A stretch of 62,545 nucleotides of DNA. Source: Magnetaquiglobus sp039908105. Its GTDB lineage: Bacteria; Pseudomonadota; Magnetococcia; Magnetococcales; Magnetaquicoccaceae. Under the pieces are notes generated by a model. It was not told the DNA's origin. It searched no databases and worked only from the letters and a program-made list of their open reading frames with translations. The position numbers were made by a program, and so were the translations under genes. Position 1 is the first letter of the stretch; the number at the start of each line of letters is the position of its first letter. Location: positions 1 through 62,545 of the forward strand of contig JAMOBI010000016.1 in the NCBI GenBank assembly GCA_039908105.1, read 5' to 3'. This document shows, in pieces, positions 52,904 to 61,632 of the stretch.

Positions 52904-53497
52904 ATGCTGCAATTGATTCCTTACGGTGTGGCGGCGCTGATCGGCGGACTGCTCGGCAAAAAGTACGTGCCGGAATTCTTGAGCGAACATCTGGATGATC
53001 CGCCTGCCAGCAATCTGCCGGAACGGGCGCCGATCACCCTGATCGATCTGGTCGGCGAACGCCTCATTGGGGAGGAGACGATCATTCTGGCAACCGAGGA
53101 GGTGCCGCTGGACAACCGTCACGGCAACAAGGTGTTGACCAGCGAGCACGAATTCGTGCGTACCGCCGAGATCAGCTTTGCCGTGGATCGCAGTCAGGAG
53201 CGGGTCAATCAGCTCAAATCCTCGATGCTGCGTCTGGTGGACGGCCTGGTGGAAAAGGAGCTGAAGAAAACCCTGCACATCGAATTCGGCACCCAGATCA
53301 CCCGCCGGGTCAAGATCCACTTCTCCACCGAACCGGGTCAGATGGTGCGCTATCGGCTGATCTGGAAACAGACCTCACGCCGTGGCATCTATTATGTCAA
53401 CATCGGCGCGGAGCGGCATGTCGTCCCGTATGTGGTGACCTTCGGGCTGTCGCATGCCGTCGAGAGCCTGGGGGAAGGCGAACATGCGCCCGCCTGA
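52904..53497 (+). CDS. Unknown membrane-tethered protein
   Basis: 197 aa. A short hydrophobic N-terminus (about 3-18, IPYGVAALIGGLLGK) could be a membrane anchor or insert. The remainder is a soluble mixed alpha/beta domain with conserved-looking segments ITLIDLVGE, SFAVDRSQERVNQLKSSM and IHFSTEPGQMVRYRLIWKQ. No known motif. It ends 14 bases inside the start of the hybrid kinase gene, so the two are translationally coupled and may act together. The Gly-Leu-Leu-Gly-Lys-Lys pattern after the hydrophobic stretch would place the domain in the cytosol. Confidence 0.75.
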   Translation: MLQLIPYGVAALIGGLLGKKYVPEFLSEHLDDPPASNLPERAPITLIDLVGERLIGEETIILATEEVPLDNRHGNKVLTSEHEFVRTAEISFAVDRSQERVNQLKSSMLRLVDGLVEKELKKTLHIEFGTQITRRVKIHFSTEPGQMVRYRLIWKQTSRRGIYYVNIGAERHVVPYVVTFGLSHAVESLGEGEHAPA

Positions 53498-56400
53498 AAC
53501 CAGCAAGATCATCCTGGCCGACTCGCGCCCGGATGCGATGGATTCGCTGACCAATCTGGTATGTGCCCATTACCCATATATTGCGGTGTATGAGTCAGGA
53601 CAACTGTTCCGGGAGTTGGCCAGATCGACAGGACAGAGCATTGTAATGCTCGATGTTGCCATATCCTCCTTCTTGGCGTTCGATGTATGCCGGCAGATCA
53701 AGGGCAACAGGCTTCATAATAGCACGGTTATTTTGATTTCGTACCATTCAGACTCTGCTGCGGAATGGCAGGCCGTCGTGTGCGGTGCCGACGAATTCTT
53801 TTTTCTGCCAATGCATCCCGAGCTTTTTCAGAGGCGTTTGGAACGGTTCGCTGTCGATTCCAGTATTTTGAGATCCTTCCTGAAAGCCAACAAGGATTAT
53901 CTCCAGGTTCAAAAGCAGCTTTCCGAGTCGATGATCGAATTCGGCATCAATCCGCTGGTCATCTTCGATTGCGACGGAGTGATCGTCCGTTTCAATCACC
54001 AGGCTGAGCTGCTGTTTGCGGCCAGTGTTCGGAATACGCTTGGCAAGAACATCGTTGAATGGATTGCCCCGGAGAATCGGGCGATTTTTCTTGCGGCGGT
54101 TCAGGCCGTTTGTGCCCAGGCGGATCCTACTCCACGTTTTGTCAGGAAGATCCGCACCACTGGAGTGGACTCTCTGGACCGGCGCATCACCCTGGAGGTC
54201 GCCCTGTCGGTAATCAGCCTGGATCATCGGTTGTTGTTTGCGGCCAGCATGCACGACGTCAGCGACCTGAAACTTGTCTACAAAGTCCTGTCGGAGAGTC
54301 TCTCCCTGGCGGAACGACGCGTTTTGAAAGAGCAGCAGGAGTTGCAACGCATCAAACAGTCGGAGCGGAATGCCTCCATTGCCTTGCGCACGCAACAAAC
54401 CATCAACACTCTATTGCAGATTTCGCTGGACAGCGGCTCCCTGCAAGAGAAACTGCAACGTTCTTTGGAGCAAGTCATCCGATTGCCCTTGATCAACAGC
54501 CCGGAAAGTGCGGTCGGCTTGTATCTGTTTGATTCAGCATTGAAGCACTTCGAGCGGGTCTCCGATATTCCCAACGGGGTGATGCCCGCACAGTGGTTGT
54601 GTCCTCATGCTTCGCTGGATTGTACTTCCTGCCTCATTTCACTGTATTTTTCCGAACCTTCCATCAGCATTATAGAAGATCAACTGGCAGGAAAAGTCGA
54701 TTACTGTCTGCCTTTCCATTCGAATACCGATCTGATCGGCGCCTTGCGGATCATCGTGTCTAAAGACGATATTGCCACTGTCTTCGAAAATGCGATATTC
54801 GACTCCATCGGCAAGGTGCTGGTCTACATCATTAGCCGGGCGCGCATCGATCAGGCGTTGCGGGAGTCGCAGGAACGCGCCGAGGCGGCCAATCGGTCCA
54901 AAAGTGAATTCCTGGCCAACATGAGCCATGAGATTCGCAGTCCGCTCAACGCCATCATCGGCATGACCGATCTGGTGTTGAACACCAATCTGGTGCGCGA
55001 AGAGTTGCTCGGCAACCTGGAGATCGTGCGCAGCTCTTCTTTATCTCTGTTGGATCTGATCAACGGGATTCTGGATCTCTCCAAGATCGAGGCCGGCCAT
55101 TTCCAGTTGGAACGTATTTCGTTTGACCTGTTCGGTCAGCTCGAAGAGGTCTGTGCGATGCTGGCGATCAAGGCCCATCAGAAGGGATTGGAGCTCTACA
55201 ACCAGATTCCATCCGATCTGCCGCTCGCCCTGGAAGGGGATCCGGTGCGTTTGAAGCAGATCATCGTCAATCTGATCAACAATGCCATCAAGTTCACCAA
55301 CTCCGGAGACATTGTCCTGACGGTCGAGCATGTGGTACGTCCGAAAGCGAACCAGGATCCGGATCTCTGGCTGCGTTTTTCCGTGCGCGATAGCGGCATC
55401 GGCATCCCCGAGGCGTTGCAAAACACCATCTTCCAAAGTTTTGTCCAGGCCGATGGCTCGATTGCCCGCAAATACGGTGGCACTGGTCTGGGCCTGACCA
55501 TCTCCCGCCATCTGGTCGAGATGATGGGCGGGACGCTCCAGGTTGAGAGTCGCGAAGGAGAGGGAAGCTGCTTTTTCTTCTCGATTCCGTTTACTCCCGT
55601 CCAGAAACCGGAAACCCTCGAACCCTGGATGAATCTGCGTCAGCGCGAGCATGAGAGTGCCAAACACGCGCAGTTGCAGGGCAGGCGGATCCTGTTGGTC
55701 GATGGGCATGCGACCGGAGCCGATATCGTCGAGAATTTGTTGCGTTATCATGGAGCCCAGGTGATCCGCGCCGGCAGTCGTGACGCGATGATCGGGCAGA
55801 TGGAGCGGCAGGCAGACGACCCGTTCGACCTGCTGTTGGCCGATGAGGCGATCATGCAGGGGTGTGACTGCTTGGCGCGCAATCCCTATCTCCACTATCA
55901 ATCGCGCATCATCGTGATGGTCTCGACCCATCTGACCTCGCGGAATTTTATCCTCGCAGGGGTATTCAGGCAGGTTGCGATCATCAAGAAGCCGGTGCGG
56001 CAGTTTCATCTGGTCAAGAAGATCGTGCGCATGCTGGCTTCTCAGGAGACCTCCTCTGCGGAAGACGACCCGGTCACGCTCCCCCCGATTCCGAAGGCCG
56101 CACAGCCGCTGGAGATCCTGCTGGTCGAGGATCTGCCCGCCAACCAGAAGCTCGCCTGCGATATCCTCACCCTCCAGGGCCATCGGGTCGCGCTCGCCAA
56201 CAACGGTGTGGAGGCGCTTGATCTTCTCAAGGGCGGATCTCGATTCGATCTGATCCTCCTGGACCTGCAGATGCCAATCATGGACGGCTTCGAGACCACG
56301 CGACGCATCCGTGGCGGCGCTCCGGCGGAGGTCGGCAATCCGGATGTTCCGATCGTCGCGGTTTCGGCCATGGTGATGATGAACGAGAAACAGCGCTGCC

Positions 56401-56837
56401 ACGAGATCGGCATGAACGGTTTTCTGTTGAAACCCTATCAGACCCATGAGTTGATGCGGGTGGTGGCCGCTTTTTCCAAGGTGCACAAACCGCCGCCTCG
56501 CCAACCGGTGGTCGGCGAGATCGTCCTGGCGGCTGTGGATACCGATGAGGAGACCCTGCGGCAGTTCCGACAGAACTTCGTGGTCGAGGCTCCCGATCAT
56601 TTGCGGCAGTTGCAGCACTCCCTGTTGCTAAGCGATCTCGGCAATGTGATCCAGGAGGGCAACTGGTTGCGCACCATGGCCGGGCATATCGGAGCCACCC
56701 GGTTGGCCTCGCACGCCATCCGTCTGACCGGTCAGGCTGAAATGGAGGCCTGGGATGATGCGCTGACGATGTATCCGAATCTGGAACAGTATGTGGAAGC
56801 TCTGGTTCAACGCCTGGCCAAAAAGGGTGTCGCATGA
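53484..56837 (+). CDS. Hybrid histidine kinase REC-PAS-GAF-like-HisKA-HATPase-REC-REC-pseudo-HPt
   Basis: 1117 aa, soluble. An N-terminal receiver (phospho-Asp D57 in VMLDVA) precedes a PAS domain (about 145-265), a coiled coil and a GAF-like domain (about 300-455). The HisKA box SHEIRSPLNAIIG has its His near 482; ATPase boxes are NLINNAIKFTNSG and GGTGLGLTISRHLVEMMGG. Then come a degenerate receiver (about 735-850, Leu-Leu-Ala-Asp-Glu) and a canonical receiver (about 880-1010, ILLDLQMPIMDG). The C-terminal ~110 residues resemble an HPt domain, but the expected His-Thr-Leu-Lys-Gly reads Arg-Thr-Met-Ala-Gly. The ATG at 53484 has GGAAGG upstream. It lies between magnetosome genes and a CheY-like gene whose start overlaps its stop, so both act in one pathway. 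Confidence 0.9.
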   Translation: MRPPETSKIILADSRPDAMDSLTNLVCAHYPYIAVYESGQLFRELARSTGQSIVMLDVAISSFLAFDVCRQIKGNRLHNSTVILISYHSDSAAEWQAVVCGADEFFFLPMHPELFQRRLERFAVDSSILRSFLKANKDYLQVQKQLSESMIEFGINPLVIFDCDGVIVRFNHQAELLFAASVRNTLGKNIVEWIAPENRAIFLAAVQAVCAQADPTPRFVRKIRTTGVDSLDRRITLEVALSVISLDHRLLFAASMHDVSDLKLVYKVLSESLSLAERRVLKEQQELQRIKQSERNASIALRTQQTINTLLQISLDSGSLQEKLQRSLEQVIRLPLINSPESAVGLYLFDSALKHFERVSDIPNGVMPAQWLCPHASLDCTSCLISLYFSEPSISIIEDQLAGKVDYCLPFHSNTDLIGALRIIVSKDDIATVFENAIFDSIGKVLVYIISRARIDQALRESQERAEAANRSKSEFLANMSHEIRSPLNAIIGMTDLVLNTNLVREELLGNLEIVRSSSLSLLDLINGILDLSKIEAGHFQLERISFDLFGQLEEVCAMLAIKAHQKGLELYNQIPSDLPLALEGDPVRLKQIIVNLINNAIKFTNSGDIVLTVEHVVRPKANQDPDLWLRFSVRDSGIGIPEALQNTIFQSFVQADGSIARKYGGTGLGLTISRHLVEMMGGTLQVESREGEGSCFFFSIPFTPVQKPETLEPWMNLRQREHESAKHAQLQGRRILLVDGHATGADIVENLLRYHGAQVIRAGSRDAMIGQMERQADDPFDLLLADEAIMQGCDCLARNPYLHYQSRIIVMVSTHLTSRNFILAGVFRQVAIIKKPVRQFHLVKKIVRMLASQETSSAEDDPVTLPPIPKAAQPLEILLVEDLPANQKLACDILTLQGHRVALANNGVEALDLLKGGSRFDLILLDLQMPIMDGFETTRRIRGGAPAEVGNPDVPIVAVSAMVMMNEKQRCHEIGMNGFLLKPYQTHELMRVVAAFSKVHKPPPRQPVVGEIVLAAVDTDEETLRQFRQNFVVEAPDHLRQLQHSLLLSDLGNVIQEGNWLRTMAGHIGATRLASHAIRLTGQAEMEAWDDALTMYPNLEQYVEALVQRLAKKGVA

Positions 56838-57262
56838 AGATTCTGATTGCCGATGACGAGTTGAACAACCGCAAACTGCTGCGCGATTATTTGAAGAAAT
56901 ACGCCCATTGCGACATGGTGAGCGACGGCAAGGCAGCCCTGGAGCTGTTCACCGCCGATTTGGAGGATGGCGACCCCTATGACCTGGTGCTGTTGGACAT
57001 CATCATGCCAATCATGGACGGGCAGAAGGCCCTGGCACGCATCCGCGCCACGGAGAAAAAAGTGATGGCCGAGCAGCAGGGCCACAAAGAGGTGCCGATC
57101 ATCATGGTGACCGGCATGGACTCCTCGCTGCAGGCGATGCAGGCCTATTTCAAGGGGGGGTGTTCGGACTATCTCACCAAACCGGTCACCCGGCAGGCGC
57201 TGTTGGAGAAATTGAGAAAATTCAATCTGATTCCCGGAGAAGAAGACGAGGAGGAGGATTGA
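56834..57262 (+). CDS. CheY-like single-domain response regulator
   Basis: 142 aa receiver domain only. Acidic pocket Asp-Asp-Glu (near 9), phospho-Asp in VLLDIIMPIMDG (about 55-66), conserved Thr in IIMVTGMDSS and Lys in YLTKPV. There is no output domain, so it would signal by protein contact, as CheY does at the flagellar motor or DivK does in cell polarity. The start overlaps the kinase stop by 4 bases; the next gene follows after 3 bases. The acidic C-terminal tail (Glu-Glu-Asp-Glu-Glu-Glu-Asp) is uncommon. Confidence 0.93.
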   Translation: MKILIADDELNNRKLLRDYLKKYAHCDMVSDGKAALELFTADLEDGDPYDLVLLDIIMPIMDGQKALARIRATEKKVMAEQQGHKEVPIIMVTGMDSSLQAMQAYFKGGCSDYLTKPVTRQALLEKLRKFNLIPGEEDEEED

Positions 57263-57265
57263 TCC

Positions 57266-58198
57266 ATGGCATTGATCCCAAACATGCGAAGAAAACATGA
57301 AAGAATTTTCTGCGGACTGCCCATGGAGCTGGATGGCGTGCTCGGCAGTGCCCTGGATATCAACGAAATCGCCGTATTCCTGGTCTTTCCCGCCCACCAG
57401 GCGTTCGAGGTCGGGCACAAGGGTGTATTGAAGTTCACGTTGGAGGGACAAACCATCGAAGAGCGGGTTTCGGTGGCGCGCGTCACAAAATCGGGCGTTT
57501 CTCTGGTCTCGCTTGAAGAGTCGAGCGCCTTTATCCAGTTGTGCGCATCGTCTCGGAGCGGAATCAAGTTTGTTCAGCACGACGAGCAGGAATCGATCGT
57601 GCATCTTCGTGGCGAGTTGTCCGCCGATTACTGGGACGAATTTGTGCAACTTTATCGCGAGCGGCCTCCCAAATGGCGCTACCGACTCGATTGCAAGAAC
57701 GTCACCGGCGTGGCCCCCTCGGGTCTGGCCATGCTGCTCCATCTGGAGGCGCACAACCAGGGAAGCGGGGATGACATCGTCCTTTTTAACTGCCGCAAGG
57801 AACTCCTGGATGCCTTGTCGCTGTTGAACCTCCCGGCCATCGGCATCACCCTGCTCGGCGAAGAGCAGGAAGGCGATGCCGCCCATCAATTCCAGGTGGA
57901 GACGATTCGGGAGTTCGGGCAACCGACCACGATCAAAATCCGCGTTGCCCGGATGTTCGATTACAACTGCCGCAACGATTTTTCCAAGATCTATCGCTAT
58001 CGCGGACGCAACACGAACTATATCCTCGATTTTTGTGACACGGTGCATCTCGGCAAGGCCGCCTTCGGCTCCCTGCTGATGCTAAACCAGCACAATCGCG
58101 AAAAACAGGGCGCACCGATCCGGATGATCGGGTGCAGCCCGCACGTCAAGTCTCTGTTGCAGCAGATGAGATTTGAGAATTTCTTTGCGATTGAATAG
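57266..58198 (+). CDS. PilZ-like/double STAS-like regulatory protein
   Basis: 310 aa, soluble. Residues about 1-100 are beta-rich and PilZ-like: Arg-Arg-Lys-His-Glu-Arg resembles the c-di-GMP RxxxR region, though the Asp/Asn-x-Ser-x-x-Gly motif is replaced by Asp-Ile-Asn-Glu-Ile. About 105-195 and 205-310 both look like STAS domains of the SpoIIAA type (LDCKNVTGVAPSGLAMLLHL; YILDFCDTVHLGKAAFGSLLML), with a Ser at the usual phosphoserine loop (Ala-Pro-Ser-Gly and Phe-Gly-Ser). STAS proteins form switchable complexes with kinases or anti-sigma factors. Position right after a CheY-like gene suggests a partner-switching or c-di-GMP branch of the same pathway (inference). PilZ identity is weak; STAS is moderate. 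Confidence 0.65.
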   Translation: MALIPNMRRKHERIFCGLPMELDGVLGSALDINEIAVFLVFPAHQAFEVGHKGVLKFTLEGQTIEERVSVARVTKSGVSLVSLEESSAFIQLCASSRSGIKFVQHDEQESIVHLRGELSADYWDEFVQLYRERPPKWRYRLDCKNVTGVAPSGLAMLLHLEAHNQGSGDDIVLFNCRKELLDALSLLNLPAIGITLLGEEQEGDAAHQFQVETIREFGQPTTIKIRVARMFDYNCRNDFSKIYRYRGRNTNYILDFCDTVHLGKAAFGSLLMLNQHNREKQGAPIRMIGCSPHVKSLLQQMRFENFFAIE

Positions 58199-58243
58199 GC
58201 ATTCAGACCTGTTCCAGGTTGTGGTTTTATTTCGGGGGCTGCC

Positions 58244-60367
58244 ATGCTCGAAGAGAACAATTCCCAGTTGAGACTGTTTGTCCAGGAGTCCCGGAACCGG
58301 GCCAGGCTCTGTCTGGACGATCTTGGCACCCTGACGCAGGCTGCCCCCGAGGAACGGTCCATGGCGTTCGACCGGCTGCTGCGCACCATCCGCGGCATCG
58401 GCGGTTCCGCCCGGTTCCATGCCATGCCGCAACTGGTGCGTCTCTGTCAGGCCATGGAGTCTTTTCTGGGCCGTTTTCGCACCCATCTGTTGCAGGCACG
58501 ACCCGAGTTCGTCTCGGTGGTCGTGTTGACCTTCAAGAAGCTGGCGCAACTGCTGGAGGATCCGCTCCGCGATCCCCCCCTCTCCATTGACCAGGAACTG
58601 CTCGCCATCTCGGCCATGATCGCCGCCCATGCCGATCCGCCGGAGTTCAATCTGGCGGATTATCCAGAGGCACTGGTCACAGCCGTAACCCAGGGGCTCG
58701 ATTTTTATTCTCTCCATATTCCCCTGACCGGTGATCCGGAGGCCAATCGGCAGCAATTCCTGCAAATCAAAACCGCAGTCGAAGTGGTGGCCACTTTGGT
58801 GGCATCCAAACCGGATCTGGGGAAAAAATTCGCCTGGCGGAACGATCTCCCTGGTGGCATGGTGCGCCTGTTGTTGAGCACGGTTCTGCCCGGCGAGATC
58901 CTCCACGGATTGATCCAGTTGCCGCAGGAGCGCATCGTCCGATTGGAGATCCCGGAGGAACTGGCCCACGCCGTGACCACTGAGATCGAACGACTGGAGA
59001 GCGAGGCCCAGGCGCGCGCCCAGGCGGACGCGCAGATCGAGGCGGATCCTCTGGCCGAAGCGCAGCTCGGCGAAGTGGAGGATCAGACCCGCATGAGCGA
59101 ACTTGGCGAACCAACGCCAGCCGATTCGTTGGAAGAAACACAACTCGGCGAGGCCGAGGCCAAAGCCCGTCAAGCCCACCTCGAAGAGCTGCGCCGTCAA
59201 GAAGCCATACGGGAAGAACAACGCCGGCAGGCCGCCAACGACGAAGCGGAGAGAATACGCACCCGTCAGGAGCTGGAGCGTCAGGAGCGCGTGCGTCAGG
59301 AGTTGACGGAACGCCAGTCCGAAGCGCAACAACGCCAGAAAGCCGAACAGTCTGCTGCGCAAAGCCGAAAAAAGCGTTGGCTCTTCGGTGGCATGGCGGC
59401 AGCCGCTCTTTTGCTGGTCGCGGCCCAACAGGCGGATCTCGTGTCGTTGCCCGATCCGTTCGCCCAGTTATGGTCGCCCTCCACACCCTCCAAAGAGAGT
59501 GTCGGCAAAGCCGCATCACCCGTCAAGGAGACGCCAGCGACAAAACCGTCGCCTGTTGCCGCTACACCACCAACTCCTGAACCAGCCACACCCGCGCCCA
59601 GGGAACCGGCCACGGTTGCCATGACGCCGCCGCAATCACCCCCCCAGCTCATACCGCCGGCCCCGGCAGCCACGCCGCCATCCCCACCGCCCGCAAGCGC
59701 CCAGCCGGAAACGCTGGTTGCCGCCAACCCGCCTGTCTTGACAGCCGCTGCGATGGAACCGCCCCCTGCCCCCCCGGAGAGCCGGAAGAGCGAAACTTCC
59801 CGCTTCTCCACACGGATGAAAGAACAGAACAATCTGCCCGACGTGGATGTCAGGGCTGCGGAGCGGGCCAGCCGTTCCACCGCCTCCCCCGCTGTTGTCC
59901 AGATGGAAAAGCCGGCGGAGCCGGACTCCTGGCAGGCTGAATTCGCCCGTTACCACAGCCCGATGGTGCGGTTGACCCAAGAGTCGTATGAGACATTCAA
60001 ACCCGCCAAGAACACCAAACACGGCACTCTGCGCGTGAAACGCACCGCAGACGGGAATATGCTCTTCTCCATTGCCGACATGATGGGCCATACGGCCATG
60101 CGTCCGAAGGAGAGCTTCAAGCTCACAGCGGAATCCATGACGGAGTTGCGACTGGTGTTGCAGGTGGAAAAGGGGCGCGCCTACCTGTTCGAGTTGGATC
60201 GCAACGGTGAGGTGGAGATTCCGAAAGCCTTCTGGACCCCGTTTTCCAGGGCCAGCAAAAAGGCCGTCAGTGTCAGCCGCGTGGTCAAGCAGGGGCCGGA
60301 GGGGGTGCATATGAAGGATCTGACCGCCTTGACCATGTCTTACATTTTGCGCACCACCAAACCGTGA
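58244..60367 (+). CDS. Membrane protein with N-terminal pseudo-HPt domain, coiled coil and proline-rich periplasmic region
   Basis: 707 aa. Residues about 1-110 align with CheA-type HPt domains (RLLRTIRGIGGSARFHAMPQL, then CQAMESFL), but the phospho-accepting His is Arg. A region to about 255 may be a second helical bundle. A long charged coiled coil (about 250-380, Glu/Arg/Gln-rich) leads to one membrane span (about 386-402, GGMAAAALLLVAAQQ). A Pro/Ala/Thr-rich linker (about 420-540) probably spans the periplasm, and a C-terminal globular domain (about 585-707) follows. The topology recalls TonB- or FimV-like polar hub proteins. In this operon it could be the membrane anchor that links the receivers to a polar or magnetosome structure (inference). 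Confidence 0.7.
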   Translation: MLEENNSQLRLFVQESRNRARLCLDDLGTLTQAAPEERSMAFDRLLRTIRGIGGSARFHAMPQLVRLCQAMESFLGRFRTHLLQARPEFVSVVVLTFKKLAQLLEDPLRDPPLSIDQELLAISAMIAAHADPPEFNLADYPEALVTAVTQGLDFYSLHIPLTGDPEANRQQFLQIKTAVEVVATLVASKPDLGKKFAWRNDLPGGMVRLLLSTVLPGEILHGLIQLPQERIVRLEIPEELAHAVTTEIERLESEAQARAQADAQIEADPLAEAQLGEVEDQTRMSELGEPTPADSLEETQLGEAEAKARQAHLEELRRQEAIREEQRRQAANDEAERIRTRQELERQERVRQELTERQSEAQQRQKAEQSAAQSRKKRWLFGGMAAAALLLVAAQQADLVSLPDPFAQLWSPSTPSKESVGKAASPVKETPATKPSPVAATPPTPEPATPAPREPATVAMTPPQSPPQLIPPAPAATPPSPPPASAQPETLVAANPPVLTAAAMEPPPAPPESRKSETSRFSTRMKEQNNLPDVDVRAAERASRSTASPAVVQMEKPAEPDSWQAEFARYHSPMVRLTQESYETFKPAKNTKHGTLRVKRTADGNMLFSIADMMGHTAMRPKESFKLTAESMTELRLVLQVEKGRAYLFELDRNGEVEIPKAFWTPFSRASKKAVSVSRVVKQGPEGVHMKDLTALTMSYILRTTKP

Positions 60368-60374
60368 GGTTGTC

Positions 60375-61202
60375 ATGAAGTCAATCGATTTTGGCCTTGC
60401 CCGCATCGCCCATGTCTTGTGGGAGTCGGAGCTGGAAGATCTGGTCTCCAGGAGTCGCCAGACCGTGCATCTGACCAGCCACGAAGATTGCGAACTGGGC
60501 AGCTGGCTGCATGGCGAAGGGATTCGCGAACTCTATCATCTGGCGCCGATCCGGCAGTTGGTGGAGATCCATGAGCGGTTCCATCGCGCCGCGCTGCATC
60601 TGTTGTCGATTTTTCCCAGCGCCACCCCTGAGCAGGTGGAACAGGAGATGCGCCTGGTCCGTTCGCTCAGTCGGGATATCGTCTATTTCATCACCGAAGC
60701 CGAACTCGATTATCTGGAACACAAACCCCTGGAAGATTTCTCCGCCCACCCCTTCAAGGCGATGATCCACCGCCTGTTCAACATCCACCTGCCCGGTCAT
60801 GGGGAGTCCTGGAACCATGGGGTGCTGGAGGTGAGTCACGCCCGTCTGATGCACCTGCGCTGGTCGCGGCAACTGCTGAAGGCCTTTCAACATTGGGGCC
60901 GGGATGCGGTGCTCGAACCGGCGGAAGCCTGTTTTGTCGGCATCTGGATCCGCGATGTCGGCACGTTGAACAGACCACACGCGGCGCTCATCCGCGAGTT
61001 GGACGACAAGCACCAGCTGTTTCACCAGCGCGCCGAGGAGACCATCCGTCTGTTGCGCCGCAAAAACTTCCGCAAATCCGAAACCACCTATCAGGAGGTC
61101 GTGCTGCTCGGACGGGAGGTGTTGTACCTGTTGACGCGCATCGAACTGGCCCTGTTGCAATCGGGTCAGGTGGCCAAACCGGTCAACCTGTTGGATTTTT
61201 AA
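60375..61202 (+). CDS. Tandem CZB (chemoreceptor zinc-binding) protein
   Basis: 275 aa, soluble, all helical. Two CZB domains in tandem: the first has ligands H13, C39, H66, H70 with Cys-Glu-Leu-Gly-Ser-Trp; the second has H160, C186, H213, H217 with Cys-Phe-Val-Gly-Ile-Trp. Spacing between ligands (26, 27, 4) is identical in both, so both zinc sites look intact. CZB domains sense zinc or oxidants such as HOCl and control chemoreceptors and diguanylate cyclases. Stand-alone double CZB proteins are unusual. It is the last gene of the plus-strand run, 7 bases after its neighbour, and converges on feoA. Confidence 0.82.
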   Translation: MKSIDFGLARIAHVLWESELEDLVSRSRQTVHLTSHEDCELGSWLHGEGIRELYHLAPIRQLVEIHERFHRAALHLLSIFPSATPEQVEQEMRLVRSLSRDIVYFITEAELDYLEHKPLEDFSAHPFKAMIHRLFNIHLPGHGESWNHGVLEVSHARLMHLRWSRQLLKAFQHWGRDAVLEPAEACFVGIWIRDVGTLNRPHAALIRELDDKHQLFHQRAEETIRLLRRKNFRKSETTYQEVVLLGREVLYLLTRIELALLQSGQVAKPVNLLDF

Positions 61203-61220
61203 AGCGATCGCGTGATCAAA

Positions 61221-61260
61221 CAGTCGGTGTCAGGCCGATGGCGTGCACTGGCACCGACTG
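61221..61260. terminator. Possible bidirectional terminator
   Basis: CAGTCGGTG (61221-61229) pairs with CACCGACTG (61252-61260) across a 22-nt loop that can itself pair GCC/GGC. It lies between the convergent CZB and feoA genes. There is no T-run, so this is tentative. Confidence 0.4.
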
Positions 61261-61264
61261 CCAG

Positions 61265-61528
61265 CTAGAACGAGGAGACCAGGATGTTCCTGGCATCGTC
61301 ATTCCGGATGGAGAGCCGATAGCCAAGAATCGTGTAGATGCGAGGATCGCCGAGCGGGGCCTTGGTTTCGAGGGCGATCTCCTTGCCTTTTACCAACCCC
61401 ATGGCCATGAGCCGTTTTTTTCCAAGGTCATCGCCCTGGAGGCCCTCAATGCGGGCTGTGCAGCCAACAGGCAGTTTGTCGAGCGTCATGGTGGGGGTGG
61501 CGGATTTGTGGGTATCCGATTTGCTCAT
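61265..61528 (-). CDS. feoA: FeoA, ferrous iron transport accessory protein
   Basis: 87 aa SH3-like protein. Typical FeoA sequence: Thr-Leu-Asp-Lys-Leu-Pro-Val-Gly near 15, LGKKRLMAMGLVKGKEI in the middle, and Ile-Leu-Gly-Tyr-Arg-Leu-Ser-Ile-Arg near the end. FeoA binds FeoB and is needed for Fe(II) uptake. ATG 61528 has AAGGA upstream. Usually feoA directly precedes feoB; here feoB is 36 kb away on the other side of the magnetosome operon, and feoA stands alone, divergent from a hemerythrin gene. Confidence 0.93.
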   Translation of the reverse strand: MSKSDTHKSATPTMTLDKLPVGCTARIEGLQGDDLGKKRLMAMGLVKGKEIALETKAPLGDPRIYTILGYRLSIRNDDARNILVSSF

Positions 61529-61632
61529 CAAGTTTTTCCTTCATGGAAAGAGAATTTTTGATTAAAGAGACAAACAATAGCGACAAAATTCTATATTGTC
61601 AAGCAATTTTTTTGATATTCACTGAAAGCGCC

